Source: Leifsonia sp. ALI-44-B
Lineage (GTDB): Bacteria > Actinomycetota > Actinomycetes > Actinomycetales > Microbacteriaceae
Length of the DNA stretch: 64,000 nt
Assembly: GCF_001984125.1 (NCBI RefSeq)
Contig: NZ_MTQL01000005.1
Coordinates: 1-64,000 of the forward strand
Direction of reading: 5' to 3'
The notes beneath the pieces are model-generated. The model was given only the letters and a program-made list of their open reading frames with translations. It was not told where the DNA came from and ran no database searches. Made by a program: the position numbers and the translations under genes. Shown one piece after another: positions 7,811 through 16,735 of the stretch (positions are counted from its first letter, which is position 1; the number at the start of each line of letters is the position of its first letter).

Positions 7811-9975
7811 CTGCCGCGGTGCACGCACCTGCCGGCAGACTGGCATGGGCAGACGCAGCAAAAGGCCTGCTCATCATCCTTGTCGTCTTTTGGCATGTCG
7901 TCTTGAAGACCTATCTGCAGATCGACTGGCGCATTGACATCCCAATACCCGGCGCTTGGGGTCTCATCGCGGACGTCACCCACCCGGTTCGGATGCCACT
8001 GTTCTTCCTTATTTCCGGATGCTTCGCTGCGGGCGCAGTCGCACGGCCCTGGGCCGCGGTTTTCCGGGGCCGTGTCGTGCGTTACCTGTACCTATATCTG
8101 TTGTGGACCCTGATCCACACCGTCACGATGTGGGCATTCCCGGACTTCCCGACCCTTATTCCGCGTGGCTTGGCGGAGTTCTTCGAGGCCATCACGATCA
8201 GCCCCCCAAACGCCTGGTACCTTTACGCCCTTGCCCTGTACTTCATCGCGGCCAAAGGGTCCCGGCGTTTGCCGTCCTGGGTTGTCCTCACCGTCGCCGC
8301 GTCGCTGTCAGTGGCAGTCGCTGCCGGACTTGTCGACATCGTCAGCAACCGCGGTTCGCTCATAGCCAACCTGCTCTTCTTTCTACTTGGCGTTCGATTC
8401 TCTGCGCAGATTCAACGCTTCGCCGGTCATGCCCGCCCGCTCCATGCAGCGGCGTTCATCGTGCTCTACCTCGCAGTTTTCGCCATTGTGCGGGTGACAG
8501 GATCAGAAGCGGTGCCCGGCGTGTGGCCCACCATCTCTCTCATCGGCGTCGTTGCTGGCGTAGCGGTCGCACCGTTGCTTGCGAGAACTGCCCGGCTCGG
8601 CCAGGGCCTGACATGGCTCGGTGCGAGAACGCTTCCGATTTACGTCATCCATATGCCTATCCTGGCTCTCGCCGACGCTGCCGCGGTGGGGTTGATATCG
8701 GATGCGCGAATGGCCGTGCAACTGGCCGCGGCGGTCACTCTGCCTATCCTTCTCACCGCGTCTATCATCCTGGTCAGTACAACGCTTGGACAGCTGATCG
8801 CGCGGGACCGGCTGTCTTGGTTGCTCGACCTACCGGAGCGGCACCCGGCGACGCATTCTGGGCCAACTGGGCGACCTGGTGCCCCGACCCGCCCGGGACG
8901 TCGTCTCCCGTGGCGCACCCCCGTCGCGACCCTCACCCTCATACTCGTTGGCATCGGCGTATCCAGTGCTGCAGCGCTTCCACCATTTCCATCCGAAATC
9001 CCGAAACAGCCCGCCGCTCGAGCCGGTGAGGTCAGCGTCGGCGCGACGGGTGACATTCTGCTCTATGACGTAGAGCACACCATTCCGGCCGACAATGCCG
9101 CCAGCTACCTCGACAACGTCCGGCCCTGGTTCGCGCAGGACATCGTCACCGGAAATCTCGAGCAGGCAATCTCCGACGACACGGGATACGACAAATGTGG
9201 GCAAGCCACGGACTGCCTCACCTTCCGTAGCGACCCGGCGGCTGCCCGCGGTCTGGCCGACTTCGACATCCTGAATCTGGCGAATAACCACACTCGGGAC
9301 TTCGGGCAAGCGGGCTACGACAACACCCGCACGGCGCTCGAAATCGCTGGCATTCGTGCCGTCGGCGACCGCAACGAGATTGCCTACACGCAGGTCGGCG
9401 ATACCACCGTGGCGATCGTGGGTTTCACGTCTTATACGGGCTTCAACAGGGTTACCGATCTGCGACATCTGCGCACGATCGTGCGCACCGCAACCGAACA
9501 CGCGGACATTGTGATTGTCCACGCGCACATGGGCGCCGAAGGCCCCGCCGCAGATGCCGTGACTCCCGGAACTGAAACCATGTATGGGGAGAACCGGGGA
9601 GACCCGATCGCGTTCGCACACGCCGCCATCGACGCAGGCGCAGATTCCGTCATCGGTCACGGGCCGCACGTTCTTCGAGGCATGGAGTGGTACGGCGGCC
9701 GTCTGATTGCCTACAGCCTCGGAAACTTCGGCGGCGGGGGTGTTTTCGGTAAAGACGCTTCTACCCGTTACGGCGCCTACCTCGCGCTTAGATTCCGCTC
9801 CGACGGAACAATAATCACCGGACACGTTCAGTCTGTCCGGTTCGACTACGGCAACGGAGTACCCCTGCCCGATTCCGAAAACCGGGCAGCCGAGCTCATC
9901 AACGAAAAAGGCAATCGAGACTTTCCCCAAACGGCCGCGATCATTGGTAGCGACGGTGCGCTCACCGCGCCTTAG
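7807..9975 (+). CDS. Acyltransferase-3 membrane domain fused to CapA-like domain
   Basis: The true start is the ATG at 7807, overlapping the ligase stop (ATGA), so it is in the same operon. Residues 1 to ~350 are a polytopic acyltransferase-3 domain with WADAAKGLLIILVVFWHV, DVTHPVRMPLFFLISG and IYVIHMPIL. After a Pro/Arg-rich linker and one more membrane segment comes an extracytoplasmic PGA_cap/CapA metallophosphatase-like domain of ~310 residues with GATGDILL, GNLEQAI, LNLANNHTRDFG, HAHMG, GHGPHVLRG and YSLGNFG. The first half matches the type of N-terminal domain in VanT transporter-racemases. It may handle D-Ser, or an envelope acyl group or polymer. The fusion is uncommon and its substrate is unknown. 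Confidence 0.82.
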   Translation: MTAAVHAPAGRLAWADAAKGLLIILVVFWHVVLKTYLQIDWRIDIPIPGAWGLIADVTHPVRMPLFFLISGCFAAGAVARPWAAVFRGRVVRYLYLYLLWTLIHTVTMWAFPDFPTLIPRGLAEFFEAITISPPNAWYLYALALYFIAAKGSRRLPSWVVLTVAASLSVAVAAGLVDIVSNRGSLIANLLFFLLGVRFSAQIQRFAGHARPLHAAAFIVLYLAVFAIVRVTGSEAVPGVWPTISLIGVVAGVAVAPLLARTARLGQGLTWLGARTLPIYVIHMPILALADAAAVGLISDARMAVQLAAAVTLPILLTASIILVSTTLGQLIARDRLSWLLDLPERHPATHSGPTGRPGAPTRPGRRLPWRTPVATLTLILVGIGVSSAAALPPFPSEIPKQPAARAGEVSVGATGDILLYDVEHTIPADNAASYLDNVRPWFAQDIVTGNLEQAISDDTGYDKCGQATDCLTFRSDPAAARGLADFDILNLANNHTRDFGQAGYDNTRTALEIAGIRAVGDRNEIAYTQVGDTTVAIVGFTSYTGFNRVTDLRHLRTIVRTATEHADIVIVHAHMGAEGPAADAVTPGTETMYGENRGDPIAFAHAAIDAGADSVIGHGPHVLRGMEWYGGRLIAYSLGNFGGGGVFGKDASTRYGAYLALRFRSDGTIITGHVQSVRFDYGNGVPLPDSENRAAELINEKGNRDFPQTAAIIGSDGALTAP

Positions 9976-10216
9976 CCACGAAATCGCACACTCAAGAATC
10001 TTCTCCGTCCTCTCGATCAGTCAGAACTGGTGGTGATCGGGGCGCTCTCCTGCTTCTGCTAGCCCCAAGCCGAACCTCGGGGGAGGCGCACTACTCCGAG
10101 CAACAACCGTTGCATAACCCCCGCATCCAAGGTGCTTTTATACGAGCTGGGACGTTCCGTCCGTGTATCGATAAAGACATACGGGCCCGCAACATCCAAG
10201 AACGTTGACTGGGGGA

Positions 10217-11458
10217 ATGACAGACCGCATTCCGCCATTTCCCCCACCCCGATACCGCCGCATTACAGGGCCATCGACGCCGTCTACTTCAGCCACAACC
10301 ATCCATCCCGAACAGGCAGGTCGGACGGAGTTGCCGCCTCGGAATTCGGGTCGACAACAGCGCCGTATTCCCTCGCTCGACGTGATTCGCGGGGTCGCCA
10401 TCATCGGCACCCTCGCAAGCAACATTTGGCTGTTTGTGTCCTTCACCGGAGACCGCGTGATCGACATCTGGTGGCAAGGTCTCTTGGACTGGATCCCGAA
10501 CGGTAAATTTTTGGGACTGCTAACAATCATGTTTGGGATCGGGCTGGAGATCCAGCGCCAGTCGGCTAAGCGGCGTGGACGCCGTTGGCCCGGCACATAC
10601 CCCATCCGAGCAGGTCTCCTCTTCCTCGACGGCGCCCTGAACTACATCCTCGTCGTCCAGTTCGACGTACTCCGGGCCTACGCGATCGTCGGCTTCATCG
10701 TCGCCTTCATTCTTTTACTGCCGGAAAAGCGACAGTGGATATTCATCGGGTTAGCACTAACAACGCACCTCACCATCCTCACTGTCGATGTTTTCGCTCC
10801 AGGATCGACACAACTACCTGGAATCGTGCTTCCCGGGGAATTCCCCGTCTACGAGGGGCGGCCCAACTACTGGCAGACCGTCCACGAGAATTTTCTGACC
10901 GTGTTCGCCGCCATCACTCCCGGGGGCGACGTCGGGACGATCATCACACTCGGCCTCGCGGTTTTCACCCTCGGAGCCATGCTCTACCGGAACGGTCTAT
11001 TTGAGGCCCGCGGCGCCCGCCTGCGGAAGTGGCTCATGGTCATTGGCTTCGGCGTCGGCCTCCCCTGGGATATCTTCACTTTCGTCACTGGCGACACGTC
11101 AGGTTTCGGCAGATACGTTGCAGCGCCGATAGTTGCCTTCGGGGTACTCGGACTGATGGCCTCGTTCTATCAACGCCATCGAATTGGGTTCGTCGGGCGC
11201 CGCCTCTCCGCCATTGGTCAGATGGCCCTGACCTGCTACGTGCTGCAAAACATTCTTGGACGCGTCGCTCAGTCATTGATCGGGAACAGCCCCCTCTCAG
11301 GCATGGTCGACCCTGTGATCGGAACTGTGGCCATGTTCACGGTGATCACCCTGCTTCTCGTCCTCTTCGCGGAACTCTGGATGCGAAAGTTCCGAAAGGG
11401 ACCCTTGGAATACGTCTGGGACATCAGCTTTCGTCTTATCACCCGCAGTAAAGGCTAG
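10217..11458 (+). CDS. DUF418 family membrane protein
   Basis: About ten hydrophobic segments with the family hallmarks: an N-terminal SLDVIRGVAIIGTLASNIW, GKFLGLLTIMFGIGLEIQR in the middle, and a C-terminal FRKGPLEYVWD. DUF418/YeiB proteins are integral membrane proteins of unknown, probably transport or acyl-transfer, function. The first ~50 residues are Pro/Ser-rich and cytoplasmic. A TTG at 10205 is an alternative start. It lies 230 nt downstream of the acyltransferase-CapA gene in the same direction, with a gap long enough for its own promoter. Confidence 0.82.
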   Translation: MTDRIPPFPPPRYRRITGPSTPSTSATTIHPEQAGRTELPPRNSGRQQRRIPSLDVIRGVAIIGTLASNIWLFVSFTGDRVIDIWWQGLLDWIPNGKFLGLLTIMFGIGLEIQRQSAKRRGRRWPGTYPIRAGLLFLDGALNYILVVQFDVLRAYAIVGFIVAFILLLPEKRQWIFIGLALTTHLTILTVDVFAPGSTQLPGIVLPGEFPVYEGRPNYWQTVHENFLTVFAAITPGGDVGTIITLGLAVFTLGAMLYRNGLFEARGARLRKWLMVIGFGVGLPWDIFTFVTGDTSGFGRYVAAPIVAFGVLGLMASFYQRHRIGFVGRRLSAIGQMALTCYVLQNILGRVAQSLIGNSPLSGMVDPVIGTVAMFTVITLLLVLFAELWMRKFRKGPLEYVWDISFRLITRSKG

Positions 11459-11503
11459 AACCAGCAACGGTTACGCGCCCGAACGCCGCACAAGCCTCGT
11501 AAC

Positions 11504-11551
11504 GTAAACTGATTCCCAACCAATCGATTGGTTGGTTGGGAATCAGTTTAC
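11504..11551. promoter_or_regulatory. Large double palindrome, probable TetR operator
   Basis: Perfect 20-bp arms (GTAAACTGATTCCCAACCAA at 11504-11523 and its reverse complement at 11532-11551) enclose 8 bp. Overlapping them is a second perfect 20-bp palindrome, CCAACCAATCGATTGGTTGG (11517-11536). It ends 35 bp before the DUF998 start, in a position to cover that promoter. The TetR gene two genes downstream is the obvious candidate ligand. The structure has no T-run, so it is unlikely to be a plain terminator for the DUF418 gene. Confidence 0.7.
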
Positions 11552-11585
11552 GGGCGCGTGCCCTCACGTGCCGTTTGGAGAAGAA

Positions 11586-12245
11586 ATGAAGTTCAGTGTT
11601 AAAGCAAGATACGCATCAGGAGTGTTGGCCGCATTCGGCCCTCTCGTTTTCCTAGCTTGTGAAGCGATTTCGGCCACGGCGTGGACGGCCGGGATCTATG
11701 ACTATGGGGTGAATTTCATTAGCGATCTCGGTACGACGGTGTGCGGTTCGACTTTCAGCGGTCGTGTGATGTGTTCGCCTCAACATGGGGTCATGAATCT
11801 TGGTTTCGCCGTGATGGGGGTCTCAGTCGCCGCTGCCGTTGCTCTGTTCGCTGTGGCACTTCCTCGCGGGCGCCGCATCCTCGCAACGGTTCTCAGCTGT
11901 CTGCTCGCACTGGGCATGCTCCTGGTAGCGACTTTCCATGGCGGTATCGAGTCAGCTGACAACGGGACGATTGTGTTCCACGTTCTCGGGGCAGTCGTCG
12001 CGATCCTTGCTGGAAATGTGCTCGGTATTATCACTGGTGCTAATACCCGCGAGCTGGGCCTACCTGGTTGGTTCGCGCTGATCGCGAAAGTCCTCGGAAT
12101 CGTGGGTATCCTTTCCCTAGGAGGCTGTCTGCTGTTCAGCTCGGCGGTCTTCGAGCGGATGGCGGTTTACTCGATCTTCGCGTGGCTGCTGACTGCATCC
12201 GTGCTCCTCGTCCGCACTGCCAGAATAAAACGTTTTGTGGCGTGA
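11586..12245 (+). CDS. DUF998 membrane protein
   Basis: The 219-aa start is chosen at the ATG behind GAGAAGAA. There are six predicted hydrophobic segments. The extracytoplasmic NFISDLGTTVCG and the HGVMNLGFAVMG region are typical of DUF998 proteins, whose role is unknown. Its 3' end is 33 nt from a TetR gene in the same direction, and a large palindrome precedes it. This resembles a TetR-controlled membrane protein or exporter pair induced by a small ligand. Confidence 0.8.
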   Translation: MKFSVKARYASGVLAAFGPLVFLACEAISATAWTAGIYDYGVNFISDLGTTVCGSTFSGRVMCSPQHGVMNLGFAVMGVSVAAAVALFAVALPRGRRILATVLSCLLALGMLLVATFHGGIESADNGTIVFHVLGAVVAILAGNVLGIITGANTRELGLPGWFALIAKVLGIVGILSLGGCLLFSSAVFERMAVYSIFAWLLTASVLLVRTARIKRFVA

Positions 12246-12278
12246 ACCGCCGCCTCCTGACCAATCAACGGATCCGAA

Positions 12279-12899
12279 ATGCCCCTAGATCCCGCCCTGC
12301 AGCCGACTATCCCTGGGTACCCGGCCCATTCGAGCACGAAGGAGCGGATACTCACTTCCGCTTTGGTCTCCCTCGCCGCGCAAGGCTTTTATGGCACCTC
12401 CATCCGCGTTATCGCCGAGGGTGCAGGCGTCAACTCGGCAACCTTGTACTCTCACTTCCCTTCGAAGCAGCACATTCTCGCTGAACTCGTTTCTCGCGGT
12501 AGTCACGAGCTATTAGGACGCATCACTACTGCTCTCGGTAACGCGACTGCACCCACTGACCGCTTAGACGCCATTATTAGGGCGACCACTATTGCGCACG
12601 CCGAACATCCACTTCTTGCGATCGTAACGAACCGGGAGATGTCGGCCCTTGAAACCGAACTCGCCGGGCCGGCAACGGCACCAACCGTTGAAGCCGCCCG
12701 TCTGCTACGCGCGGTTCTCGCGCAAGGCGTGACGGATGGTCTATTCGACATCGTTAACCTGGAAATCACCGCGCACGCACTTGAAGGAATGGCGCAGCTC
12801 GTCCCCTTCTGGTTCGACCCCGACAAGGACAAACCTGAGCACCTTGCGCGCCAGTATGTCGGAATCGCCCGACGCATCGTGCAGGCACGTGTCCGATAG
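12279..12899 (+). CDS. TetR-family regulator
   Basis: The N-terminal ~60 residues carry a TetR helix-turn-helix (KERILTSALVSLAAQGFYGTS, then VNSATLYSHFPSKQHIL). The rest is an alpha-helical ligand-binding domain. It probably represses the preceding DUF998 gene and itself by binding the palindrome at 11504-11551. The last codons overlap the first bases of the family-1 site at 12890, so the recombination site supplies part of the stop region, as happens with other genes in this array. Confidence 0.88.
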   Translation: MPLDPALQPTIPGYPAHSSTKERILTSALVSLAAQGFYGTSIRVIAEGAGVNSATLYSHFPSKQHILAELVSRGSHELLGRITTALGNATAPTDRLDAIIRATTIAHAEHPLLAIVTNREMSALETELAGPATAPTVEAARLLRAVLAQGVTDGLFDIVNLEITAHALEGMAQLVPFWFDPDKDKPEHLARQYVGIARRIVQARVR

Positions 12900-12917
12900 G
12901 GGATGCTCCACCAGACG
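12890..12917 (+). repeat. 28-bp resolvase-like site, family 1, copy 4
   Basis: The left half is TGTCCGATAGGGGATG and the right end CACCAGACG. Six bases on is GCGTGAAAC (12924-12932). It overlaps the end of the TetR gene and opens the unit carrying the second membrane-protein copy. Confidence 0.87.
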
Positions 12918-13015
12918 TTGGATGCGTGAAACGTGAGCTCGCTCTGCAGGGAGGCTTGTCGTCTCGACGGTTCTGTTTTCACGGAATGTGGTCGAAACCT
13001 GGCAGGGTAGGTTGC

Positions 13016-13393
13016 ATGATTCCGCACGCTAGCCACGACATCCGCTCGAGCAGACTGGGCACGGTCGCTTTAGTCTTGTCCGTGGCGGGGGCCGTCGGAT
13101 CTCTCGCCGCATCGGTCTTCACAGGTCTACATCTCGGGCCGCTCGAGGTGCGCTCGAACACCGGTCTGACCAACGAGGAACAGACTCTGCTGCTTACCGT
13201 GTTCATCGTCATGGGGTCGCAGCTGGCGTGGGTCGGTATGGCGTTGTGGGGTGCGATCCAGGGAATCATCGCAACGGTCCAGCGCCGTGGCCGAAGGAAT
13301 GGCACCGTCGCTGTCGTGGTGGGTTTCGCGGCACCGCTGGCGTCCTTCGTTCTCTGGCTCGCTCTGGTGCTTGCGACGTCGCCGCTAGGTTAA
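13016..13393 (+). CDS. Small membrane protein, cassette-borne (copy 2)
   Basis: A 125-aa paralogue of the product of 343-720 with the same three hydrophobic segments; nearly every second half residue is shared (GPLEVRSNTGLT, TVFIVMGSQLAWVG). The start is fixed by alignment with copy 1 and by the shared sequence TAGGTTGCATGA. A longer open frame to 12926 is not supported. It ends 4 nt inside the end of the convergent GNAT gene. Function unknown. Confidence 0.82.
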   Translation: MIPHASHDIRSSRLGTVALVLSVAGAVGSLAASVFTGLHLGPLEVRSNTGLTNEEQTLLLTVFIVMGSQLAWVGMALWGAIQGIIATVQRRGRRNGTVAVVVGFAAPLASFVLWLALVLATSPLG

Positions 13394-13917
13394 GCGCGAG
13401 GCGCCGCTGGGTTGTGAAGGCTGTAGGTGCACTCGTTAACGCCGCGCCCATCCGGGCTGGGCGAGATGTCGGTGAGGTGCATGCCGATGCGTTCGCACAG
13501 CGCTCGTGACGGGCGGTTGTCTTCGTCGGTCTTCGCGATAACGCCATCGAATCCGAACTTCACGAACGCGGCCTGCACCAGTGCTTCAATTGCTTCCGTG
13601 GCATAACCGCGGCCGCCGTATTCGGGATTGAAGACGTAGCCGACCTCGGCGGTGGAGGCGGGCTCGTCAAGCCACACGAGGCCGACCTCGCCGACGACCT
13701 CACCGGATTCCTGTGTCTCCACGAGCAGGACGAGTTCGTCGCCAGGCGCGGCGAAGGGCGCCGACGCATACGTTTCGAGCTCGGTCAGTGTCTTCTCGCG
13801 TGACCACACGCCGGCGGAGAGATGCTCCGCCACGTCTTCGCGGGATCGATAAGCCAAAACGGCGTCGACATCGCTCGGCAGGCATCGACGCAAGTGGAGC
13901 CGTTTGGTCGTGATCAC
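13390..13917 (-). CDS. GNAT acetyltransferase (RimJ/RimL type)
   Basis: The 175-aa N-acetyltransferase begins TTKRLHLRRC. The acetyl-CoA binding motif is NPEYGGRGYATEAIEAL, preceded by the strand GEVGLVWLDEPASTAEVGYVF. It probably acetylates a protein N-terminus or a small amine; the substrate is unknown. It is convergent with the membrane-protein gene. Both lie between the family-1 sites at 12890 and 13942, and the start codon is only 24 nt from the latter. Confidence 0.88.
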   Translation of the reverse strand: MITTKRLHLRRCLPSDVDAVLAYRSREDVAEHLSAGVWSREKTLTELETYASAPFAAPGDELVLLVETQESGEVVGEVGLVWLDEPASTAEVGYVFNPEYGGRGYATEAIEALVQAAFVKFGFDGVIAKTDEDNRPSRALCERIGMHLTDISPSPDGRGVNECTYSLHNPAAPRA

Positions 13918-13941
13918 CGCATCAGGCTATACGGTTCCGTC

Positions 13942-13969
13942 CGTCCGATAGGGGATGCTGAACCGGACG
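13942..13969 (+). repeat. 28-bp resolvase-like site, family 1, copy 5
   Basis: The left half is CGTCCGATAGGGGATG and the right end AACCGGACG. GCGTGAAAC follows after six bases (13976-13984). The sequence from here to 14230 shows no gene. Confidence 0.87.
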
Positions 13970-14230
13970 CGGCGCGCGTGAAACAGGATGAGCGTCACCG
14001 CGCAGGGCCGCTGGATCCAGTTCCCTGCGCTGCAAAGCCGGCCGGTCTGGTCAGCTGGTGAATGGTGACGCGATGATTCCGCGCTCCGTCAGGTGGTCAA
14101 AAGTCGTTCCGACGGTTGATACCGGTTGCAGCTTCAGGCTGATGTGACTGCCCACGCGTCTTCGTAGGTTTGAGGCGCACCTCTTCGAGGAGCCGATCCC
14201 ATCACCTGATTCACCGTTGAGGAAAATCAC

Positions 14231-14674
14231 ATGAATACAACGACCTTCATCCGTTCGCTGCTCGTTCCCGCTGTGGTGGTGCTCGCCGTGGGTGGGTTGT
14301 CTGGATGTGGCGTCGTGGAGGACGTCACGAGCGGCAGCGTGACGTCGACGGCCGACACGCGCGAGGCGTTGTCCGGCGAGATCCCGGCGTGGATCCCGGT
14401 CGACGCGACGGGCATCACGCGGGTCGACGGCACACGGGGGGATGCGGTGTCCATTCTCTTCCAGAGTTCAAGTGACCTCGACCCGAGCTCTTGTGTGGCG
14501 GTCCCTCGGGTGTCCGCTCCGACGGTGCAGGTTGAGGACGCACCTGACGTGTATGCCGAGGACCAGGTGTTCTCCTGCGGGGACTGGGCTGTCGTGCCGG
14601 CCACCGGTGGTTGGTATGGATGGACGCCCGCCACCGAGAGCACGGCGGCTCCCTCGCCGACGACGAAGGACTAG
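14231..14674 (+). CDS. Putative lipoprotein
   Basis: The signal peptide MNTTTFIRSLLVPAVVVLAV leads to the lipobox LSGC. The mature part is ~120 residues with two Cys (SSCVAVP, FSCGDW) that could form a disulfide, a Thr/Ser-rich start and a Trp-Tyr-Gly-Trp patch near the end. No known family was recognised. It is one of three lipoprotein genes in a row in the unit between sites 13942 and 16531. Confidence 0.72.
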   Translation: MNTTTFIRSLLVPAVVVLAVGGLSGCGVVEDVTSGSVTSTADTREALSGEIPAWIPVDATGITRVDGTRGDAVSILFQSSSDLDPSSCVAVPRVSAPTVQVEDAPDVYAEDQVFSCGDWAVVPATGGWYGWTPATESTAAPSPTTKD

Positions 14675-14867
14675 CGGGCCACGGACAACCTATACAGAGT
14701 TGCCATCAGCCTCAAGCGCTCAACTCTGGCCTGCGCCGCAGCGTCACATCTCGAGAAGGCTTGTGAGCCGCTGATCCCACGACGGGTCATCCGGATGCGC
14801 CCCCGACACGTTCCACAGCCGCATCGCTCCAAATCACGCTCCACCCCTCTCCTGCTAGTTTTCGAAT

Positions 14868-15341
14868 ATGCGTATTTGGTCGCGTCGTGCCCCCCTCTTC
14901 GTCGCCGTTGTGTTGGCAGCGACGACGTCCGGTCTTGCCGGGTGTGCCGGGTTGTTCGACCGGTACCCGAACGCCGAAAAGCCAGCGGATATGGCCGGCA
15001 CCTGGACACACGAATCGGGCCGGCTCACGCTCAACGAAGACGGCACCTTCGAGATGACAGACATGCCGAGGTGGGTCACGCTGGGAGACACGAGCGCCAC
15101 GGGCTTGGGATCGGTCAGCTGCACCGGAACGTGGTCGCTGAACGTGGAGGTGCAGAACTTTCACCTGTCGTCGATGGAGGCCGATTGCGGTGGCCACGGT
15201 TTTGCCACCGGACGGCAGGACGAGATGACGATCGCGTTCGGCATTAACGGCGGTTCCGGCGACCCCAGGTGCTACGAGCTCGTGCGTGACGGCTCAGATC
15301 TCACCCCGCGCGGCGTCGAAGACTGCATCCAATACAACTAG
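14868..15341 (+). CDS. Putative lipoprotein, lipocalin-like pattern
   Basis: A signal peptide with a TSGLAGCAG lipobox. The mature part begins with AGTWTHESGRLTLNEDGTFEMTD, a pattern seen in small beta-barrel (META/lipocalin-like) envelope proteins. Four further Cys residues (SCTG, ADCGG, RCYE, EDCI) suggest two disulfides. It is co-directional with the lipoprotein genes on either side. No substrate can be inferred. Confidence 0.72.
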   Translation: MRIWSRRAPLFVAVVLAATTSGLAGCAGLFDRYPNAEKPADMAGTWTHESGRLTLNEDGTFEMTDMPRWVTLGDTSATGLGSVSCTGTWSLNVEVQNFHLSSMEADCGGHGFATGRQDEMTIAFGINGGSGDPRCYELVRDGSDLTPRGVEDCIQYN

Positions 15342-15756
15342 GGCTCTCTGCCCCAAACGGCGATTCGTTCGCCGCGGACGTTGACCGAGAAGGCAGTCCC
15401 CAGCCCTTACCGTTCCGCCCGTGGGCGACTGGCCACTTAGCGGAGACAAAAAATTTACGTGTCACACTCGGCCGGGTGATGAACCTCTCAACGGCATCGA
15501 CGAGAGGCTGTAGGTGCTGACGAACGACCCGTTGGAAGATAAGTCGTCCTCGCAGCCTGTTTGACTGACATCTGTCCTGTCCTTCATGTGTGATCACGAT
15601 GTAGGGACCAGCGATGAACCAACATGACATGTCCGACCTCAAGTCGGCGACCTGGCGTCCATGTTTGGGGGATGTCGGCCACAGGATCCGCGGCGCTTCC
15701 CGGGTTCCCGTAGATTGTGTCGCAATGGGGTTGAAGAGGTCGGGGAAGCGGGGACC
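15342..15756. other. Intergenic stretch without a convincing gene
   Basis: Long open frames on the minus strand here run antisense to the lipoprotein genes and look non-coding. There are no terminator hairpins with T-runs and no repeats shared with other parts of the window. It may be decayed cassette DNA. Confidence 0.4.
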
Positions 15757-16494
15757 GTGGTCAGGGCAAAGCGTAGCGGCGTAGTTGTAGCGTTTGCCGG
15801 CAGCATTGTGCTCGCGTTGACGGGGTGCTTTCCGGTGGTTAGTGTCTCGACGGCGGGCCCGGACAAGTTTCCGCGCAATGAATACGGAGTGTTGCATACG
15901 GGTCCCGAGCCGGCTGCTCGCAGCTATGAGGACGGTGTCGAGGTGTGGGACCTGACGGTGCCGCCGAGCGCCGAGGCGTTCGGCATTGAGGTCGCGTCGA
16001 CGCCGAGCCATTCGCCCAGCGTGGGTGCCTACAGTGTGAGCTCCCCCGGCGGGCATCCGGTGCGATTGATCCTCCCCGAAGGTCGCAGCGTGGAAGTCAT
16101 GGCCTCGCTTGTGACTTTCGATCTCACTGACAACACCGAGGCGATCACTTCCGCATCGGGCGAGGTCACCGTGCCAGAGGGGCGGCTCTTCACGCTTCAA
16201 GTCAATGTTGTGACCGGCGAAGGGGCGGAAAAAGGTCGCGAGTCCTACCGTGCTGTGCTCGAGCAGCTGGGTTTGCCCCTGGACAGCGTTCGCAAACTCG
16301 ACGCGAAGATCACGGATGCGGCGAACGCTGATCCCATCGAGGACCCGATGCGTGAGGGTGTAGGGGAATCGGTTCCCGCGGCGGGCGGGTTCAGTCTCGG
16401 CGTTGATATCTCGTTCCCCCAATCGGTGAAGGAAATGCCGTTCGCGCTTCGTTTGACGGCCCTGTGGGACCCGGTGGCGATCCCTCAATCGTGA
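15757..16494 (+). CDS. Putative lipoprotein
   Basis: The start is taken at the GTG giving VVRAKRSGVVVAFAGSIVLA with the lipobox LTGC; the upstream part of the open frame has no signal. The mature ~220 residues look like a beta-rich extracytoplasmic domain (SVGAYSVSSPGGHPVRLILPEG, then TVPEGRLFTLQVNV). No known family was recognised. The next family-1-like site lies 37 nt after the stop. Confidence 0.7.
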   Translation: MVRAKRSGVVVAFAGSIVLALTGCFPVVSVSTAGPDKFPRNEYGVLHTGPEPAARSYEDGVEVWDLTVPPSAEAFGIEVASTPSHSPSVGAYSVSSPGGHPVRLILPEGRSVEVMASLVTFDLTDNTEAITSASGEVTVPEGRLFTLQVNVVTGEGAEKGRESYRAVLEQLGLPLDSVRKLDAKITDAANADPIEDPMREGVGESVPAAGGFSLGVDISFPQSVKEMPFALRLTALWDPVAIPQS

Positions 16495-16530
16495 GCTCCC
16501 GCATGGCGTAGCTTCGTGGCATGTGCGGCG

Positions 16531-16558
16531 CCGGAGAAAGGCGCAGGTAGGTGGGACA
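16531..16558 (+). repeat. Degenerate family-1 site, copy 6
   Basis: The left half (CCGGAGAAAG) is poor but the right half (GTAGGTGGGACA) fits. A good GCGTGAAAGG box sits exactly six bases downstream (16565-16574). The spacing rule is the main support. Confidence 0.45.
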
Positions 16559-16735
16559 CCGCGCGCGTGAAAGGTGATGCGCGTGATGGGGTGGTCTCAG
16601 CTAAGCGGCGGACGCGCTTCGTTTGGCGCCCTGTGGATCCCCGGTGTCGATCCCCAGCGGGGACCATCATGATGACAAGGGCGATGGAGTTCGCCGCCGT
16701 CACGGTCAGGGCACTTCCCGGGGAGCCAGCCAAGC

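Noticed and set aside
15301-16488. 395-aa open frame on the minus strand
   Set aside because: It is antisense to a lipoprotein with a clear lipobox. High GC makes long antisense frames common here.
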